Part shown: one piece after another, positions 17,829 through 26,579 of the stretch
Position numbering within the stretch: position 1 is the first letter of the stretch
Layout of the letters: each line of letters starts with the position of its first letter
NCBI RefSeq assembly: GCF_015326965.1
Contig: NZ_CP017659.1
Location: forward strand, 4,964,001-5,028,000
DNA length: 64,000 bases
Direction: 5' to 3'
DNA from: Paenibacillus sp. JZ16
Lineage (GTDB): Bacteria; Bacillota; Bacilli; Paenibacillales; Paenibacillaceae
Position numbers and translations under genes: made by a program
The notes under the pieces: model-generated
What the model saw: only the letters and a program-made list of their open reading frames with translations
Told to the model about the DNA's origin: nothing
Databases searched by the model: none

Positions 17829-19118
17829 TTAGAAACGAACCAGATTGTCGATTCGTACAGGCATGCCGGTGGCGATGGCGCGGTTGGCTGCAATTCCTGT
17901 CAGTATGGATCTCGCCCCATCGATATGGTTGGCCGCACGGGCATACGGATCTTCCACCGGTTCCCCGAACAGATCATTCAGCAGCACAGGGTCGCCTCCG
18001 CCATGTCCGCCTTTTTGCTCCTCGACGTGAACCTCGTACGGGGCATCGAACATCGGAAGCACCCGCAGCGTTTTCCCGATTAACGCGCCTTCTTGGCTTT
18101 TGTCGCCCAGTGAATTGACGTAGGATTGTTCAACGATGTTCATCTCGATCCGGCCTTTGGTGCCGTTGATGGCGATGCGATAGCCTTCCCACGGCTGATA
18201 GGCGACCAGCGAATACGTTAATATGGCCTTGTTCTGATACCGCACGAGGACGCCCATTGTATCCTCAATGTTGATGCCGTCCCCGAATACGCTTTGATCC
18301 CGCTGGTAGCCATCCTCCGGCTCGGCATCCAGGTACATGGCTTTGAGATGCGCATCCGAATCCAGATGGAGCGCGAACGGGTCCTCTTTGGCAATGGGGT
18401 TCCCGGTTGCGCGATTGTAGAATTGCGTAACGCCCCGCGCTTCGGCATTCTCTCTACCATAATACATGAGATCTCCAAATGCGAAAACGGTTTCAGGATG
18501 GGAACCGATCCAGAAGTTGACCAGGTCGAAGTGATGGGTGGATTTATGGACGAGCAATCCGCCGCTGTTCCGCTTGTCCCGGTGCCAGCGCCGGAAGTAG
18601 TCTGCGCCGTGGCGGGTATTCAGCAGCCATTCGAAGTGAACCGAGGTCACCTGGCCGATGGTGTCATTCATGATCAATTCCCGTACCTTGGTATGATGGG
18701 GGGCGTAACGGTAGTTAAAGGTGACCCTGATATTTTGTCCGGTCCGCTTGGCGGCATCCAGAATGGCCTGGCATTTTTCCTCGTCGATCGTCATCGGCTT
18801 CTCGGTCACGACGTCGCACCCAAGCTCCATTGCGCGAATGATGTACTTGTGATGCGTCCGGTCGATGCTGGTCACGATGACGAAGTCAGGCTTCTCGTTC
18901 TCGATCATCCGGTCAAATTGGTCTGCGGGGTAGGTAGGCACCTCGGTGTAATTATATTTTTCCCGCAGCAGCTGATTCGCGTAATTCATGCGAGTTTGGT
19001 TGATATCGCAAAAGGCAGCAAGCTCGGATTTGTCGCGGAAATTCTGGGCCAGTGCGCCATAAAAAAATTCGGCGCGGCCGCCGGTACCGACCAATACATA
19101 ACGTTTCTTGTCACTCAT
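17829..19118 (-). CDS. Gfo/Idh/MocA-family oxidoreductase
   Basis: A 429-residue NAD(P)-dependent dehydrogenase, longer than the usual 330-390. The Rossmann start is RYVLVGTGGRAEFFYG, followed by AAFCDINQTRM, VIVTSIDRTHH and the catalytic TEKPMTID. The substrate domain carries NSGGLLVHKSTHHFDLVNFW with the active-site His residues. A loop at about 205-275 accounts for the extra length. Proteins of this subgroup act on sugar or sugar-acid derivatives. It is transcribed alone and divergently from the AraC gene at 19244, which is likely its regulator. A cre-like site lies in the shared promoter region. Confidence 0.9.
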   Translation of the reverse strand: MSDKKRYVLVGTGGRAEFFYGALAQNFRDKSELAAFCDINQTRMNYANQLLREKYNYTEVPTYPADQFDRMIENEKPDFVIVTSIDRTHHKYIIRAMELGCDVVTEKPMTIDEEKCQAILDAAKRTGQNIRVTFNYRYAPHHTKVRELIMNDTIGQVTSVHFEWLLNTRHGADYFRRWHRDKRNSGGLLVHKSTHHFDLVNFWIGSHPETVFAFGDLMYYGRENAEARGVTQFYNRATGNPIAKEDPFALHLDSDAHLKAMYLDAEPEDGYQRDQSVFGDGINIEDTMGVLVRYQNKAILTYSLVAYQPWEGYRIAINGTKGRIEMNIVEQSYVNSLGDKSQEGALIGKTLRVLPMFDAPYEVHVEEQKGGHGGGDPVLLNDLFGEPVEDPYARAANHIDGARSILTGIAANRAIATGMPVRIDNLVRF

Positions 19119-19185
19119 CTCTATCGCCTCCTTGAATATAGCTCTAGCCTATAACAAGGGAGCACTGCTTTCGCCGCATTTCATG

Positions 19186-19222
19186 CGTAATCGCTTTCAA
19201 ATGCCGCATATTTTGCTATAAT
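19186..19222 (+). promoter_or_regulatory. Promoter of the AraC gene overlapping a cre-like site
   Basis: A perfect -10 (TATAAT, 19217-19222) lies 17 bases after a weak -35 (CTTTCA, 19194-19199). The -35 overlaps CGTAATCGCTTTCA (19186-19199), which fits the cre consensus except for its first base. CcpA binding here would block AraC transcription and could affect the divergent oxidoreductase. Confidence 0.5.
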
Positions 19223-19243
19223 CCAAGGAAAGGGGGCAGTCGC

Positions 19244-20110
19244 ATGACCAAGCCGTTTCGAGCAGATTACCACGATCCCACCGGATATTTGAACATGGAG
19301 TATGACCGCCGCATTGGCTATTTCTCAATGACGGTCGACCATCTCCACGATCATTATGAGCTGTACTACCTGTTATCGGGCGAGCGGATCTACTTCATCA
19401 AGGATCGCTCTTACAGAGTTCGGGCCGGTGATCTTGTCTTCGTGGACCGGAATGCCGTTCATAAGACGCTGGACAGCGGCCGGCCCGACCATGATCGCCT
19501 TGTCCTCTATATAAGCCCGGAATTGTTCGCGGATCTGGCCGTACCGCCTGAGCTGGCCGAAGGGCTGAAGGAGCCGTTCGGCTGGGATGTTCCGATTCTA
19601 AGGCTTCCTTCGCCAGCGAGTGAAGCGGTGGAGCAAATGGTCGGCGAAATGGTGAATGAGATGATCCATCCTCAAGCGGGAAGCAGTTGGCTGCTGCGGC
19701 ACCGAACGGTCGAATTGCTGCTCTTCGCCTACCGCAGCCGGCATTTGGGTACGGTTCGTTCAGCCGATACGGAGCCGGTTCTTCATCCGAAGACCCAGGC
19801 GGTGGTCCGGTATCTTAACGATAATTATCAGAAGGCTTTAACGCTGCCCGAGGTAGCGGAGGCGTTCCGAATCAGCCCGCACTATCTCAGCCGGCTGTTC
19901 AAGCAGACAACGGGGTTTACCTTTAGCGATTATTTGAACCTGCTTCGGGTTAAGGAAGCGCAGCGCCTCCTGCGAGAGAGCGATGATTCCATCACGGATA
20001 TCGCCTGGCGATCAGGCTTCAGCAACTTCTCCCATTTCGGGAAGATGTTTAAGCGGACGGTTCAGCTGTCGCCGAGGGCATACAGGAAGCAGTATCGAAT
20101 GCGAAGCTAA
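19244..20110 (+). CDS. AraC-family regulator with cupin sensor domain
   Basis: A 288-residue regulator. The N-terminal cupin part contains HDHYELYYLLSGERIYFI and YRVRAGDLVFVDRNAVHKT, the usual sugar-binding barrel of AraC proteins. The C-terminal part has HTH motifs TLPEVAEAFRISPHYLSRLF and ITDIAWRSGFSNFSHFGKMF and the ending LSPRAYRKQYR. ATG 19244 follows AAAGGGGG. It is divergent from the Gfo/Idh/MocA gene at 19118, from which I infer that it controls that gene and itself. The ligand is not known. Confidence 0.9.
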   Translation: MTKPFRADYHDPTGYLNMEYDRRIGYFSMTVDHLHDHYELYYLLSGERIYFIKDRSYRVRAGDLVFVDRNAVHKTLDSGRPDHDRLVLYISPELFADLAVPPELAEGLKEPFGWDVPILRLPSPASEAVEQMVGEMVNEMIHPQAGSSWLLRHRTVELLLFAYRSRHLGTVRSADTEPVLHPKTQAVVRYLNDNYQKALTLPEVAEAFRISPHYLSRLFKQTTGFTFSDYLNLLRVKEAQRLLRESDDSITDIAWRSGFSNFSHFGKMFKRTVQLSPRAYRKQYRMRS

Positions 20111-20385
20111 AGGAATAGACTATGTCTTCTTTCTGGTGTACTAGAAAACGCTATATTAAGATAATAGATAGTCTCTATTTTATTGCAGCGAGGAGCTAGC
20201 CCAGCCTTTGTGTATGGCTCTGATTTCTGCGCATAGAGGCTGTAGCCCTAGTCCCTAATAGAGGCACCGCGTTCATCGAGTTGGATTAGCTCGTGGCTGT
20301 GGTGTTTTTTGGTGTGCATATGGTATCTTGGAAGTGAACGAAAACGCCATATTTGATAGATTCGTTGAGAGGATCGACAGTCAAT

Positions 20386-21492
20386 ATGAAAACAAAAATA
20401 CAAGAGTTGCCGCTGTCGTCGGGCGTATATCTCATGAGAGATTCGCGGGGAACGGTCATTTACGTTGGCAAATCCAAAAGTCTCAAGAAGAGAGTACAAT
20501 CGTATTTTTACAACAATAAATCGCACTCCCCAAAAGTGAAGAGGCTGGTTCAGCATGTCAAAGACCTGGAGCATATCGTCACCGACACGGAGTTTGAGGC
20601 GTTCATGCTGGAATGCAGGCTCATTCAGGACATAAAGCCGATGTATAACCGAAAAATGAAAAATCCGCTAGGTTATAGTTATATCGTATTGCGGCAAAAG
20701 CGAGATTGGCGATGGCTGGAATTTACGGATACACTGGATGAAGGCGGCCCTGACCGATCTCGTTTTTTCGGCCCCTATACAGCTAGCAGACATAGTCTTG
20801 AACATGCAGTGCAAAAGGTTAAAGAATGCTGTAAAATCGCCTGCAATCATACACCTGCCGCTTCTTCGGCAAATGCTCCCTGCTTGAATTATTCGATTGG
20901 CCTCTGTCTTGGCAAGTGTCTTGGCGGCGAAAGCGCGCGGCAATTTGATGACATCATGGATCGATTCATTGCTCTGCTTCAAGGGGACGACCGACGTTTA
21001 TATGATGAAATGGAGCGAAACATGCTGGGCGCCGCAGCGCGTTTCGATTTTGAGCAGGCTGCAAAATACAGGGATGGCATGGAGGCGGTGAACCTGCTTT
21101 TAAGTAAACGGGATGTGATCGAGTTCGCCGAAGAGAATCACAGCATCGTTGTTTACGAATATTTAAACGAAGATACGATTAAGTTATTCCTGATTAAGGG
21201 GAACGTTGTGCTGCACAGCGAGCGATGCTCTGTGGCTGCAACAGTGGATATTGAATCGTTGAGGCGGAGGGTCAAAGCCTTGATTCTCAGCTATTTCACG
21301 AAGGATACGGGATGCGATGCTGCCGAGGTTACCCGGGAAGATATCGATGCTGCACAAATCATCTACAGCTATTTGCAGAGCAGCGCCTGCCGTTATCTTG
21401 TTCTTCAGGATTCATGGCTCGAAGACGATGGGGAGTCTGATATGGAAGCTGCACTGCGGGATTTTGTGAATCATTATGTTGTGTCATCTTAA
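20386..21492 (+). CDS. Short UvrC-like protein (GIY-YIG nuclease, no RNase H or HhH part)
   Basis: A 368-residue relative of the N-terminal part of UvrC (full length about 600). It has the GIY-YIG nuclease domain (SSGVYLMRD, VIYVGKSKSLKKRVQSYF, catalytic Glu76 in FMLECRLIQDIKPMYN). Four Cys at 153, 166, 174 and 178 align almost exactly with the iron-sulfur ligands of E. coli UvrC (154/166/174/178). A UVR motif for UvrB contact follows (about 205-240, FDFEQAAKYRDGMEAV). The protein ends before the catalytic residues of the RNase H-like domain and lacks the HhH repeat, so it could make only the 3' incision, like Cho. ATG 20386 is chosen over the upstream frame start at 20353, which gives extra non-family residues. 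It has no visible partner genes. Confidence 0.85.
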   Translation: MKTKIQELPLSSGVYLMRDSRGTVIYVGKSKSLKKRVQSYFYNNKSHSPKVKRLVQHVKDLEHIVTDTEFEAFMLECRLIQDIKPMYNRKMKNPLGYSYIVLRQKRDWRWLEFTDTLDEGGPDRSRFFGPYTASRHSLEHAVQKVKECCKIACNHTPAASSANAPCLNYSIGLCLGKCLGGESARQFDDIMDRFIALLQGDDRRLYDEMERNMLGAAARFDFEQAAKYRDGMEAVNLLLSKRDVIEFAEENHSIVVYEYLNEDTIKLFLIKGNVVLHSERCSVAATVDIESLRRRVKALILSYFTKDTGCDAAEVTREDIDAAQIIYSYLQSSACRYLVLQDSWLEDDGESDMEAALRDFVNHYVVSS

Positions 21493-21570
21493 TTTGAGGA
21501 GTCGTTATCCCGCTGGGCCGAGATTGTATCGGAGGAAAGCTATCAGCGGAAATAGGTCTTTATCATATTA

Positions 21571-21599
21571 GCCTCTATCCGACACGGATAGAGGCTTTG
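21571..21599 (+). terminator. Hairpin terminator between convergent genes
   Basis: GCCTCTATCCG, loop ACA, CGGATAGAGGC, then TTTGG. Convergent genes end on both sides, so it may work in both directions. Confidence 0.75.
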
Positions 21600-21640
21600 G
21601 TTTACTTATTTACTTCCAACAGCAAACATATCTTTGAGTA

Positions 21641-22150
21641 TTATGGCTTATTGAAAAATCGCCCCATCGGCATCTCTCTCGTAAAAGTGATCCCCCCATA
21701 CCTATATTTCACTTCAATTTGGGTGATGGGCTCATCGTTATAAAGACGGACACCGTAATTAAGCGGAATGCGCGAACCTTGATTGAGCGCGGCTCTCTTC
21801 TCGTCCGGCGAGAGCTCAGGCTTTAACGGCACCTCCCGAATATCCACGAATTCGATATCGGGATCTTCATCAAGGCCTCCGCCGCCGACCAGATGAAGAG
21901 AATAACTGACGCCTAGCTCGGCCTTGGCAGGCTTCATGCCAGTATTCACCCGCACGTCCAGCAGCTCCACATCGACGAATCCTTCATTGATAACCTCGAA
22001 GATGATGGTGTTTTCATCCGTAAAGGATGTAAATCCACCCACCTTGATGGGCGTGGGGCGAAGGAACAGCAGGTATAGAAGAATGGATGAAAGGAGCAGC
22101 CCCAGGCCCATATATAAGAGCCTGCGGTGAGGTTTAGATCTTGGTTTCAT
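21641..22150 (-). CDS. Membrane-anchored protein of unknown function
   Basis: A 169-residue protein, family not recognised. A basic N-terminus (MKPRSKPHRRLLY) is followed by one hydrophobic helix (about residues 12-30), so the rest would lie outside the membrane. The outer part is beta-rich (FTSFTDENTIIFEVINEGFVDVELLDVRV, a pattern seen in immunoglobulin-like or CARDB-like folds). It lies 24 bases after the kinase-like gene at 22175-23137 on the same strand, so they may be co-transcribed. AAGGAAG precedes ATG 22150 at a rather long distance. Confidence 0.7.
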   Translation of the reverse strand: MKPRSKPHRRLLYMGLGLLLSSILLYLLFLRPTPIKVGGFTSFTDENTIIFEVINEGFVDVELLDVRVNTGMKPAKAELGVSYSLHLVGGGGLDEDPDIEFVDIREVPLKPELSPDEKRAALNQGSRIPLNYGVRLYNDEPITQIEVKYRYGGITFTREMPMGRFFNKP

Positions 22151-22174
22151 GGCAGAGCAATCTTCCTTCTCTTA

Positions 22175-23137
22175 TTATATAGACAGCTTTACAACGGATT
22201 TGCCTTCCTCAATATCCGCTTTCATCGCCAACAGATATTTCCGGGTGCGTTCATCCATCTCATTCCAATTTACGAATTTGGAGAAATAGACAAAGGAGTA
22301 GATATTGCGGAAGTCGATGAAATATGGAATTCGCTCGATCCAATCCTCACTCAGCGTATTCTCTTGAAGGTAGCCGGATAAAAACGAGTCGAAGAATCGG
22401 GCCACAAACTCGGCTTTCCGGTTTTCCGGAACCGTCTGGACTGCATGATAGATGGCGATGGCGATATCGTAGGCGAACCAATGGTACGAGACATCCCCAA
22501 AGTCGAAAAAGATAATCTCCCCGTTATGTACGTGAAAGTTGTGATGGTGGAGGTCATTGTGGACGATGCCGTAGCCTTCCTGATCCTGCGGAAGCGACTC
22601 CAATTCCTTAAGATACTGTTTCCACTGCGTATGGACTCTTTCACCTGCAGCCTCCGGGAACGCATCGGTAAAAATCACATGCTCATTCCAATGTGGAAAC
22701 GCCATTCGGTGCACGAGTGAGGAAGCGGTGGCGTCCTTTTTGCCGAGCTTATGCATACGGCCCATCCCGCGTCCCCACTGCTTGATTATCGAAAAATCCG
22801 ATGTTACATCCGTTAACGGGCTGCCGGGAGCCTTCGTAAAGGCAATGACATGGTAACGCTTGGAATCGTGGGTTACCTCTTCAATAAGAAGGTCCTGGGC
22901 AGATCGAATGGACTCGGCCATGTTCAGACCCTGCTCGGCGAGATAGGCCATCCACGTAAGCTTGCGAATGATCGAGGCTTTGCGGTATTTGGATGCGTTC
23001 AAAAATTTAATAATGAAGCGGCGTCCGTCTTCGCCGTTGTATTCAAATACATTCTGATCGAATCCCCCAAGTAACTTCAGCGAATAAGAACCTTGGCCGA
23101 ATCGTTCGGCCCCTTGATCCAAGACAGCCTGTTCCAT
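22175..23137 (-). CDS. APH-family phosphotransferase
   Basis: A 320-residue protein of the aminoglycoside phosphotransferase/choline kinase fold. Visible elements are the N-lobe Lys (RRFIIKFLNAS), the catalytic loop GIVHNDLHHHNFHV (Asp and Asn) and the metal-binding DFGD (EIIFFDFGDVSYHW), followed by YDIAIAIYH. The gene belongs to the subgroup of small-molecule kinases; the substrate (homoserine, sugar, aminoglycoside or other) cannot be read. AAAGGGGAC precedes ATG 23137. It is followed by a small membrane-anchored protein gene. Confidence 0.85.
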   Translation of the reverse strand: MEQAVLDQGAERFGQGSYSLKLLGGFDQNVFEYNGEDGRRFIIKFLNASKYRKASIIRKLTWMAYLAEQGLNMAESIRSAQDLLIEEVTHDSKRYHVIAFTKAPGSPLTDVTSDFSIIKQWGRGMGRMHKLGKKDATASSLVHRMAFPHWNEHVIFTDAFPEAAGERVHTQWKQYLKELESLPQDQEGYGIVHNDLHHHNFHVHNGEIIFFDFGDVSYHWFAYDIAIAIYHAVQTVPENRKAEFVARFFDSFLSGYLQENTLSEDWIERIPYFIDFRNIYSFVYFSKFVNWNEMDERTRKYLLAMKADIEEGKSVVKLSI

Positions 23138-23263
23138 GGAAAGTCCCCTTTATCGTATTCTCGATATGATGCTTATGCTTACATACCGGAAGATTACTGT
23201 ACTCACTACCAACTACAGTCTAACGAAGATCGCGGGTGGTTGCAAAAAATGGGAGGACATACG

Positions 23264-23288
23264 AAAAAGGCGCTCCTAAGGGAGCACC
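23264..23288 (-). terminator. Terminator after the beta-phosphoglucomutase gene
   Basis: On the minus strand GGTGCTCC, loop CTTA, GGAGCGCC, then five T. It starts about 15 bases after the pgmB stop. Confidence 0.8.
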
Positions 23289-23303
23289 CTTACAATTTCT
23301 TTA

Positions 23304-23978
23304 TCAACCTTCGAATTTCTGAGCTAGCTCACTGAAATTCAGCTCCGCCGTGCTGGACAGCACGACATCTGCATGCGGGAAATGCGCGGCGTTGCCGATC
23401 GCGACGGCGAACATGCCAGCGCCCTTGATGGCGTCAACACCGGATGCGGCATCCTCCACGCCGATGCAGTAGGCAGGCTCTACGCCAAGCTCTGCAGCAG
23501 CGGTGAGGAAGATCTCCGGGTCCGGCTTGTTGTTCTTCAGCTTGGTTACGTCGACAATCACGTCGAATTGATCCATGACGCCAAGCCGGGTCAAAACGGC
23601 AATGGCGTTCTTGCTGGCGGACGCGATGCCGGTCTTCAGGCCGGCCGACCGGATGTCCCCCACAAACTCCGTAATGCCGGGCAGCAGGTCGGCTGGCGTG
23701 ATCGTCTCGATCAGCTCGACGTACAGCTTGTTTTTGCGGTCGGTCAGCTGTACCAGCTCTTCATCGGAATAGCTTACAGGCGTCTCCGCCTGACTTAACA
23801 GGAGCTTCAGGGAATCCATGCGGGATACGCCTTTGAGATTCTCGTTGAACTCTCTCGTGAAGGGAATGCCCAGCTCGGTTGCCGTGGCTTTCCATGCCTG
23901 ATAATGGTACTCCGCGGTATCGGTAATGACACCGTCCAAGTCAAAGATGACAGCCTTCAGCTTTCGTGTTTCGTTCAT
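23304..23978 (-). CDS. pgmB: Beta-phosphoglucomutase
   Basis: A 224-residue HAD-superfamily enzyme that interconverts beta-D-glucose 1-phosphate and glucose 6-phosphate. The nucleophile and acid/base pair are Asp13 and Asp15 in VIFDLDGVITDTAEYH; further HAD motifs are TGIASASKN (Ser), KNNKPDPEIF (Lys) and CIGVEDAASGVDA. The TAEYHYQAW cap start is typical of PgmB. ATG 23978 (AAGGAG ten bases before) is preferred; the frame extends to 24047 but adds an unrelated segment. It lies 200 bases after the GH65 phosphorylase gene on the same strand. GH65 phosphorylases release beta-glucose 1-phosphate, so the two enzymes form one pathway into glycolysis. Confidence 0.93.
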   Translation of the reverse strand: MNETRKLKAVIFDLDGVITDTAEYHYQAWKATATELGIPFTREFNENLKGVSRMDSLKLLLSQAETPVSYSDEELVQLTDRKNKLYVELIETITPADLLPGITEFVGDIRSAGLKTGIASASKNAIAVLTRLGVMDQFDVIVDVTKLKNNKPDPEIFLTAAAELGVEPAYCIGVEDAASGVDAIKGAGMFAVAIGNAAHFPHADVVLSSTAELNFSELAQKFEG

Positions 23979-24178
23979 TATCTTATAACTCCTTTTTGAG
24001 ATATCGAAGAGTACAAACCCGAAACAGGGACATTCTGGGTATCGCAAGAAAAATGACGGTTAGTCGCAGTCTGTTTTCATAGGAAATTTTGTCGGGAATT
24101 TTGTCGATCGATCGTCTTCCTCGTAAGCCGGGATTGATGCCCTGCGCATGGGGAGGGCAATCGCCTCATGGCCTATTG

Positions 24179-26467
24179 TTATATGCTCTGCAATGAATGT
24201 TTCACAGGTTTCCCGGCTTCAAGCATAACGGCCTCGTCGTACAGCTTGATCTCGATGGATTCGCCTTCGACGATCTCCAAGGTGACGCCTTCCTTCTCGA
24301 TGGATACGCCGATGAGGCGGTCGCGGAAGTTCAGGCGGAACGCATACTTCTCCCAGTCCTTCGGAATGGCCGGGGAGAGGGATAGTCCGCTTTCCTTCAG
24401 GCGCATGCCGGCAAAGCCGTAGACGATGGACATCCAAGTGCCGCCCATGTTGGCCATGTGCAGGCCGTCCTTCGTGTTGCCGTGCGTATTGTCCAGGTCC
24501 AGGCGAGCCGTCTCGATGAAATACTCATACGCTTTGTTCATATTCCCAATCTTCGAAGCCATGATGCTGAAGATGCAGGAAGACAGCGACGAATCATGCG
24601 TCGTGATGCCTTCGTAGTAATCATACGAACGCTGGATCGTTTCCAAGCTTTGCTCGTCTTCCAGCAGGAAGTGGGCGAGTACCGTATCCGCTTGCTTGCA
24701 CACCTGATAACGGTAAATGGTGAGCGGGTGATAGTTGAGCAGCAGCGGATATTTGTCCTCCGGCGTGTTATCGAAATCCCATACCGCTTTGCGGAGGAAC
24801 GTATCGTCCTGCGGGTTAATGCCGAGTGCTTCATCATATGGGAGGAGCATGGCATCCGCCGCTTTCGCCCAAGCCGAAATTTCATCCGCGGTTACGCCGA
24901 GCCGCTCACACAGGGCTTTGAAGCCTTGGGCATCATAGGAATCCAGAATGGCGCAGCTCTTGGCGGCCCATTTCAGGTTATGCTTTGCCATGACGTTCGT
25001 GTAATAGTTGTTATTCACGCAGCATGTATATTCATCCGGCCCAGTCACCTCATCGATATGGAAAGCGCCGTTATAATAGTGACCAATGTCGGCCCAGAGG
25101 CGGGCGGTTTCGATCAGCACCTCGGCCCCGTAGGACAAGAGAAAATCCCGGTCCTGTTCGGCGAGGTAATATTGAATATAGCTGTATGCGATGTCTGCGC
25201 TGATATGGTATTGCGCCGTTCCCGATGGGAAGAAGGAGGAGCATTCCGTTCCCGAGATCGTGCGCCACGGGAACAGTGCGCCTTGCCGGTGTCCCATTTC
25301 CCGCGCTCTGCCTCTCGCCTGCTCCAGCGTGGAATAGCGATACAGCAGCAGCTGGCGCGCAATGTCCGGCTGCGTCATCAGGAATACCGGGAACATGTAA
25401 ATCTCCGTGTCCCAGAAATAGTGGCCTTCATACCCTTCACCGCTCAGTCCTTTGGCGGAAATGTTGCTGTGCTTGTCCCGACCGGCGGATTGCAGCAGCT
25501 GGAATAGATTGAAGCGGATGCCTTCCTGGAGCTGGTCATCGTTCTGAATCACGACGTCGGCTGATTTCCAGTAGTCGTTCAGATACTCGGCCTGTTCGGC
25601 AAGCAAGTCCTCGAACGTAGTATCCTTCAACTCCTCCTGCAGGTGAATGCCGCGCTCGATCATGTCTTGCCCGTGACGAAGACTGTCGGTATACAGATTG
25701 TATTTCGTCAACTGGATCGGTCCGGTCAATGGAAGGACAGCCGTGAAGGTAACTTCTCCGGTTCCGGATTCGAGCCGAATGTCCGCATCGGCATCCAAGC
25801 GGTGACGGGTCACGCAAGCTGCACGCAGTTTGGACGCCATCGTCTCGTCAACGACATAGGCATCGCTGCCTTTGACGCCTGTATCGATGACGGTCATCCG
25901 TTCCGCATGCCCTGCGCCTACCCGGGGATCGTTGGCATTGGTATAGTTCTTCACTTTGCCGTTGACGGTGGAAACGATGCGAACCTGGCCGTTGAAATTA
26001 ATCGGTTCGATCCGTACGTCGATGGCGAACAGCTCCCGGTGCGCGAAGGACACCAGACGTCGGAAGGTCAGCTTGATCTCTTTGCCTTCGGGCGATATCC
26101 ACTGCACGATGCGTTCGGAATACCCCTTGTCCATATGCAAGCGGCGTTCATGGGCAGTGATCGTTCCATGATCGAGGCAAAAAGGTTCTTTTTCGTCGCC
26201 TAGATAGATCAGGACCGTCTGGGCATCAATATTGTTAACGAGTTTTTGCTGTGTATCAGGAAAGGCGAAGAGCTTCTCGCCGTAAGGAATTTCAATCACG
26301 TCGTGGAAAGCGTTCAGGTAGGTACCGCGGATGGTGGACATGCTCTCTCCGTAGCCTTCTTCGAAATTGCCGCGTACACCCAAGTAACCGTTTCCAAGTG
26401 CAAAAATACTTTCCATATTCAGCAGGGCTTGCTGCGACAAATCAGGATTTGATATATTCCAGGTCAT
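24179..26467 (-). CDS. GH65 disaccharide phosphorylase (maltose, kojibiose, nigerose or related)
   Basis: A 762-residue inverting phosphorylase that splits an alpha-linked glucose disaccharide with phosphate to give beta-glucose 1-phosphate and glucose. N-terminal beta-sandwich: ESIFALGNGYLGVRGNFEEGY. The (alpha/alpha)6 barrel carries GHYFWDTEIYMFPVF and the general acid Glu479 in VTGPDEYTCCVNNNYYTN; THDSSLSSCIFSI is the phosphate-binding region. The small C-terminal beta domain is present, and length matches the family. Specificity among maltose, kojibiose, nigerose and trehalose cannot be fixed by eye. It is cytoplasmic, with no transporter beside it. The AraC gene at 26580 is divergent and pgmB follows, so these three form a unit. 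Confidence 0.9.
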   Translation of the reverse strand: MTWNISNPDLSQQALLNMESIFALGNGYLGVRGNFEEGYGESMSTIRGTYLNAFHDVIEIPYGEKLFAFPDTQQKLVNNIDAQTVLIYLGDEKEPFCLDHGTITAHERRLHMDKGYSERIVQWISPEGKEIKLTFRRLVSFAHRELFAIDVRIEPINFNGQVRIVSTVNGKVKNYTNANDPRVGAGHAERMTVIDTGVKGSDAYVVDETMASKLRAACVTRHRLDADADIRLESGTGEVTFTAVLPLTGPIQLTKYNLYTDSLRHGQDMIERGIHLQEELKDTTFEDLLAEQAEYLNDYWKSADVVIQNDDQLQEGIRFNLFQLLQSAGRDKHSNISAKGLSGEGYEGHYFWDTEIYMFPVFLMTQPDIARQLLLYRYSTLEQARGRAREMGHRQGALFPWRTISGTECSSFFPSGTAQYHISADIAYSYIQYYLAEQDRDFLLSYGAEVLIETARLWADIGHYYNGAFHIDEVTGPDEYTCCVNNNYYTNVMAKHNLKWAAKSCAILDSYDAQGFKALCERLGVTADEISAWAKAADAMLLPYDEALGINPQDDTFLRKAVWDFDNTPEDKYPLLLNYHPLTIYRYQVCKQADTVLAHFLLEDEQSLETIQRSYDYYEGITTHDSSLSSCIFSIMASKIGNMNKAYEYFIETARLDLDNTHGNTKDGLHMANMGGTWMSIVYGFAGMRLKESGLSLSPAIPKDWEKYAFRLNFRDRLIGVSIEKEGVTLEIVEGESIEIKLYDEAVMLEAGKPVKHSLQSI

Positions 26468-26579
26468 GTTCTACACTTCCTTCCTAGCATGGTTTATGCT
26501 TGAATTTTAGAGCCAATCGGGGTTATGTTATACTAAAGTATCAAGGTTTTTATCAATATTTTTAGGTGGTGTAGAAATA

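Noticed and set aside
20111..20385. Search for an SOS box upstream of the UvrC-like gene
   Set aside because: No sequence close to the Gram-positive LexA consensus (CGAACnnnnGTTCG) was found.
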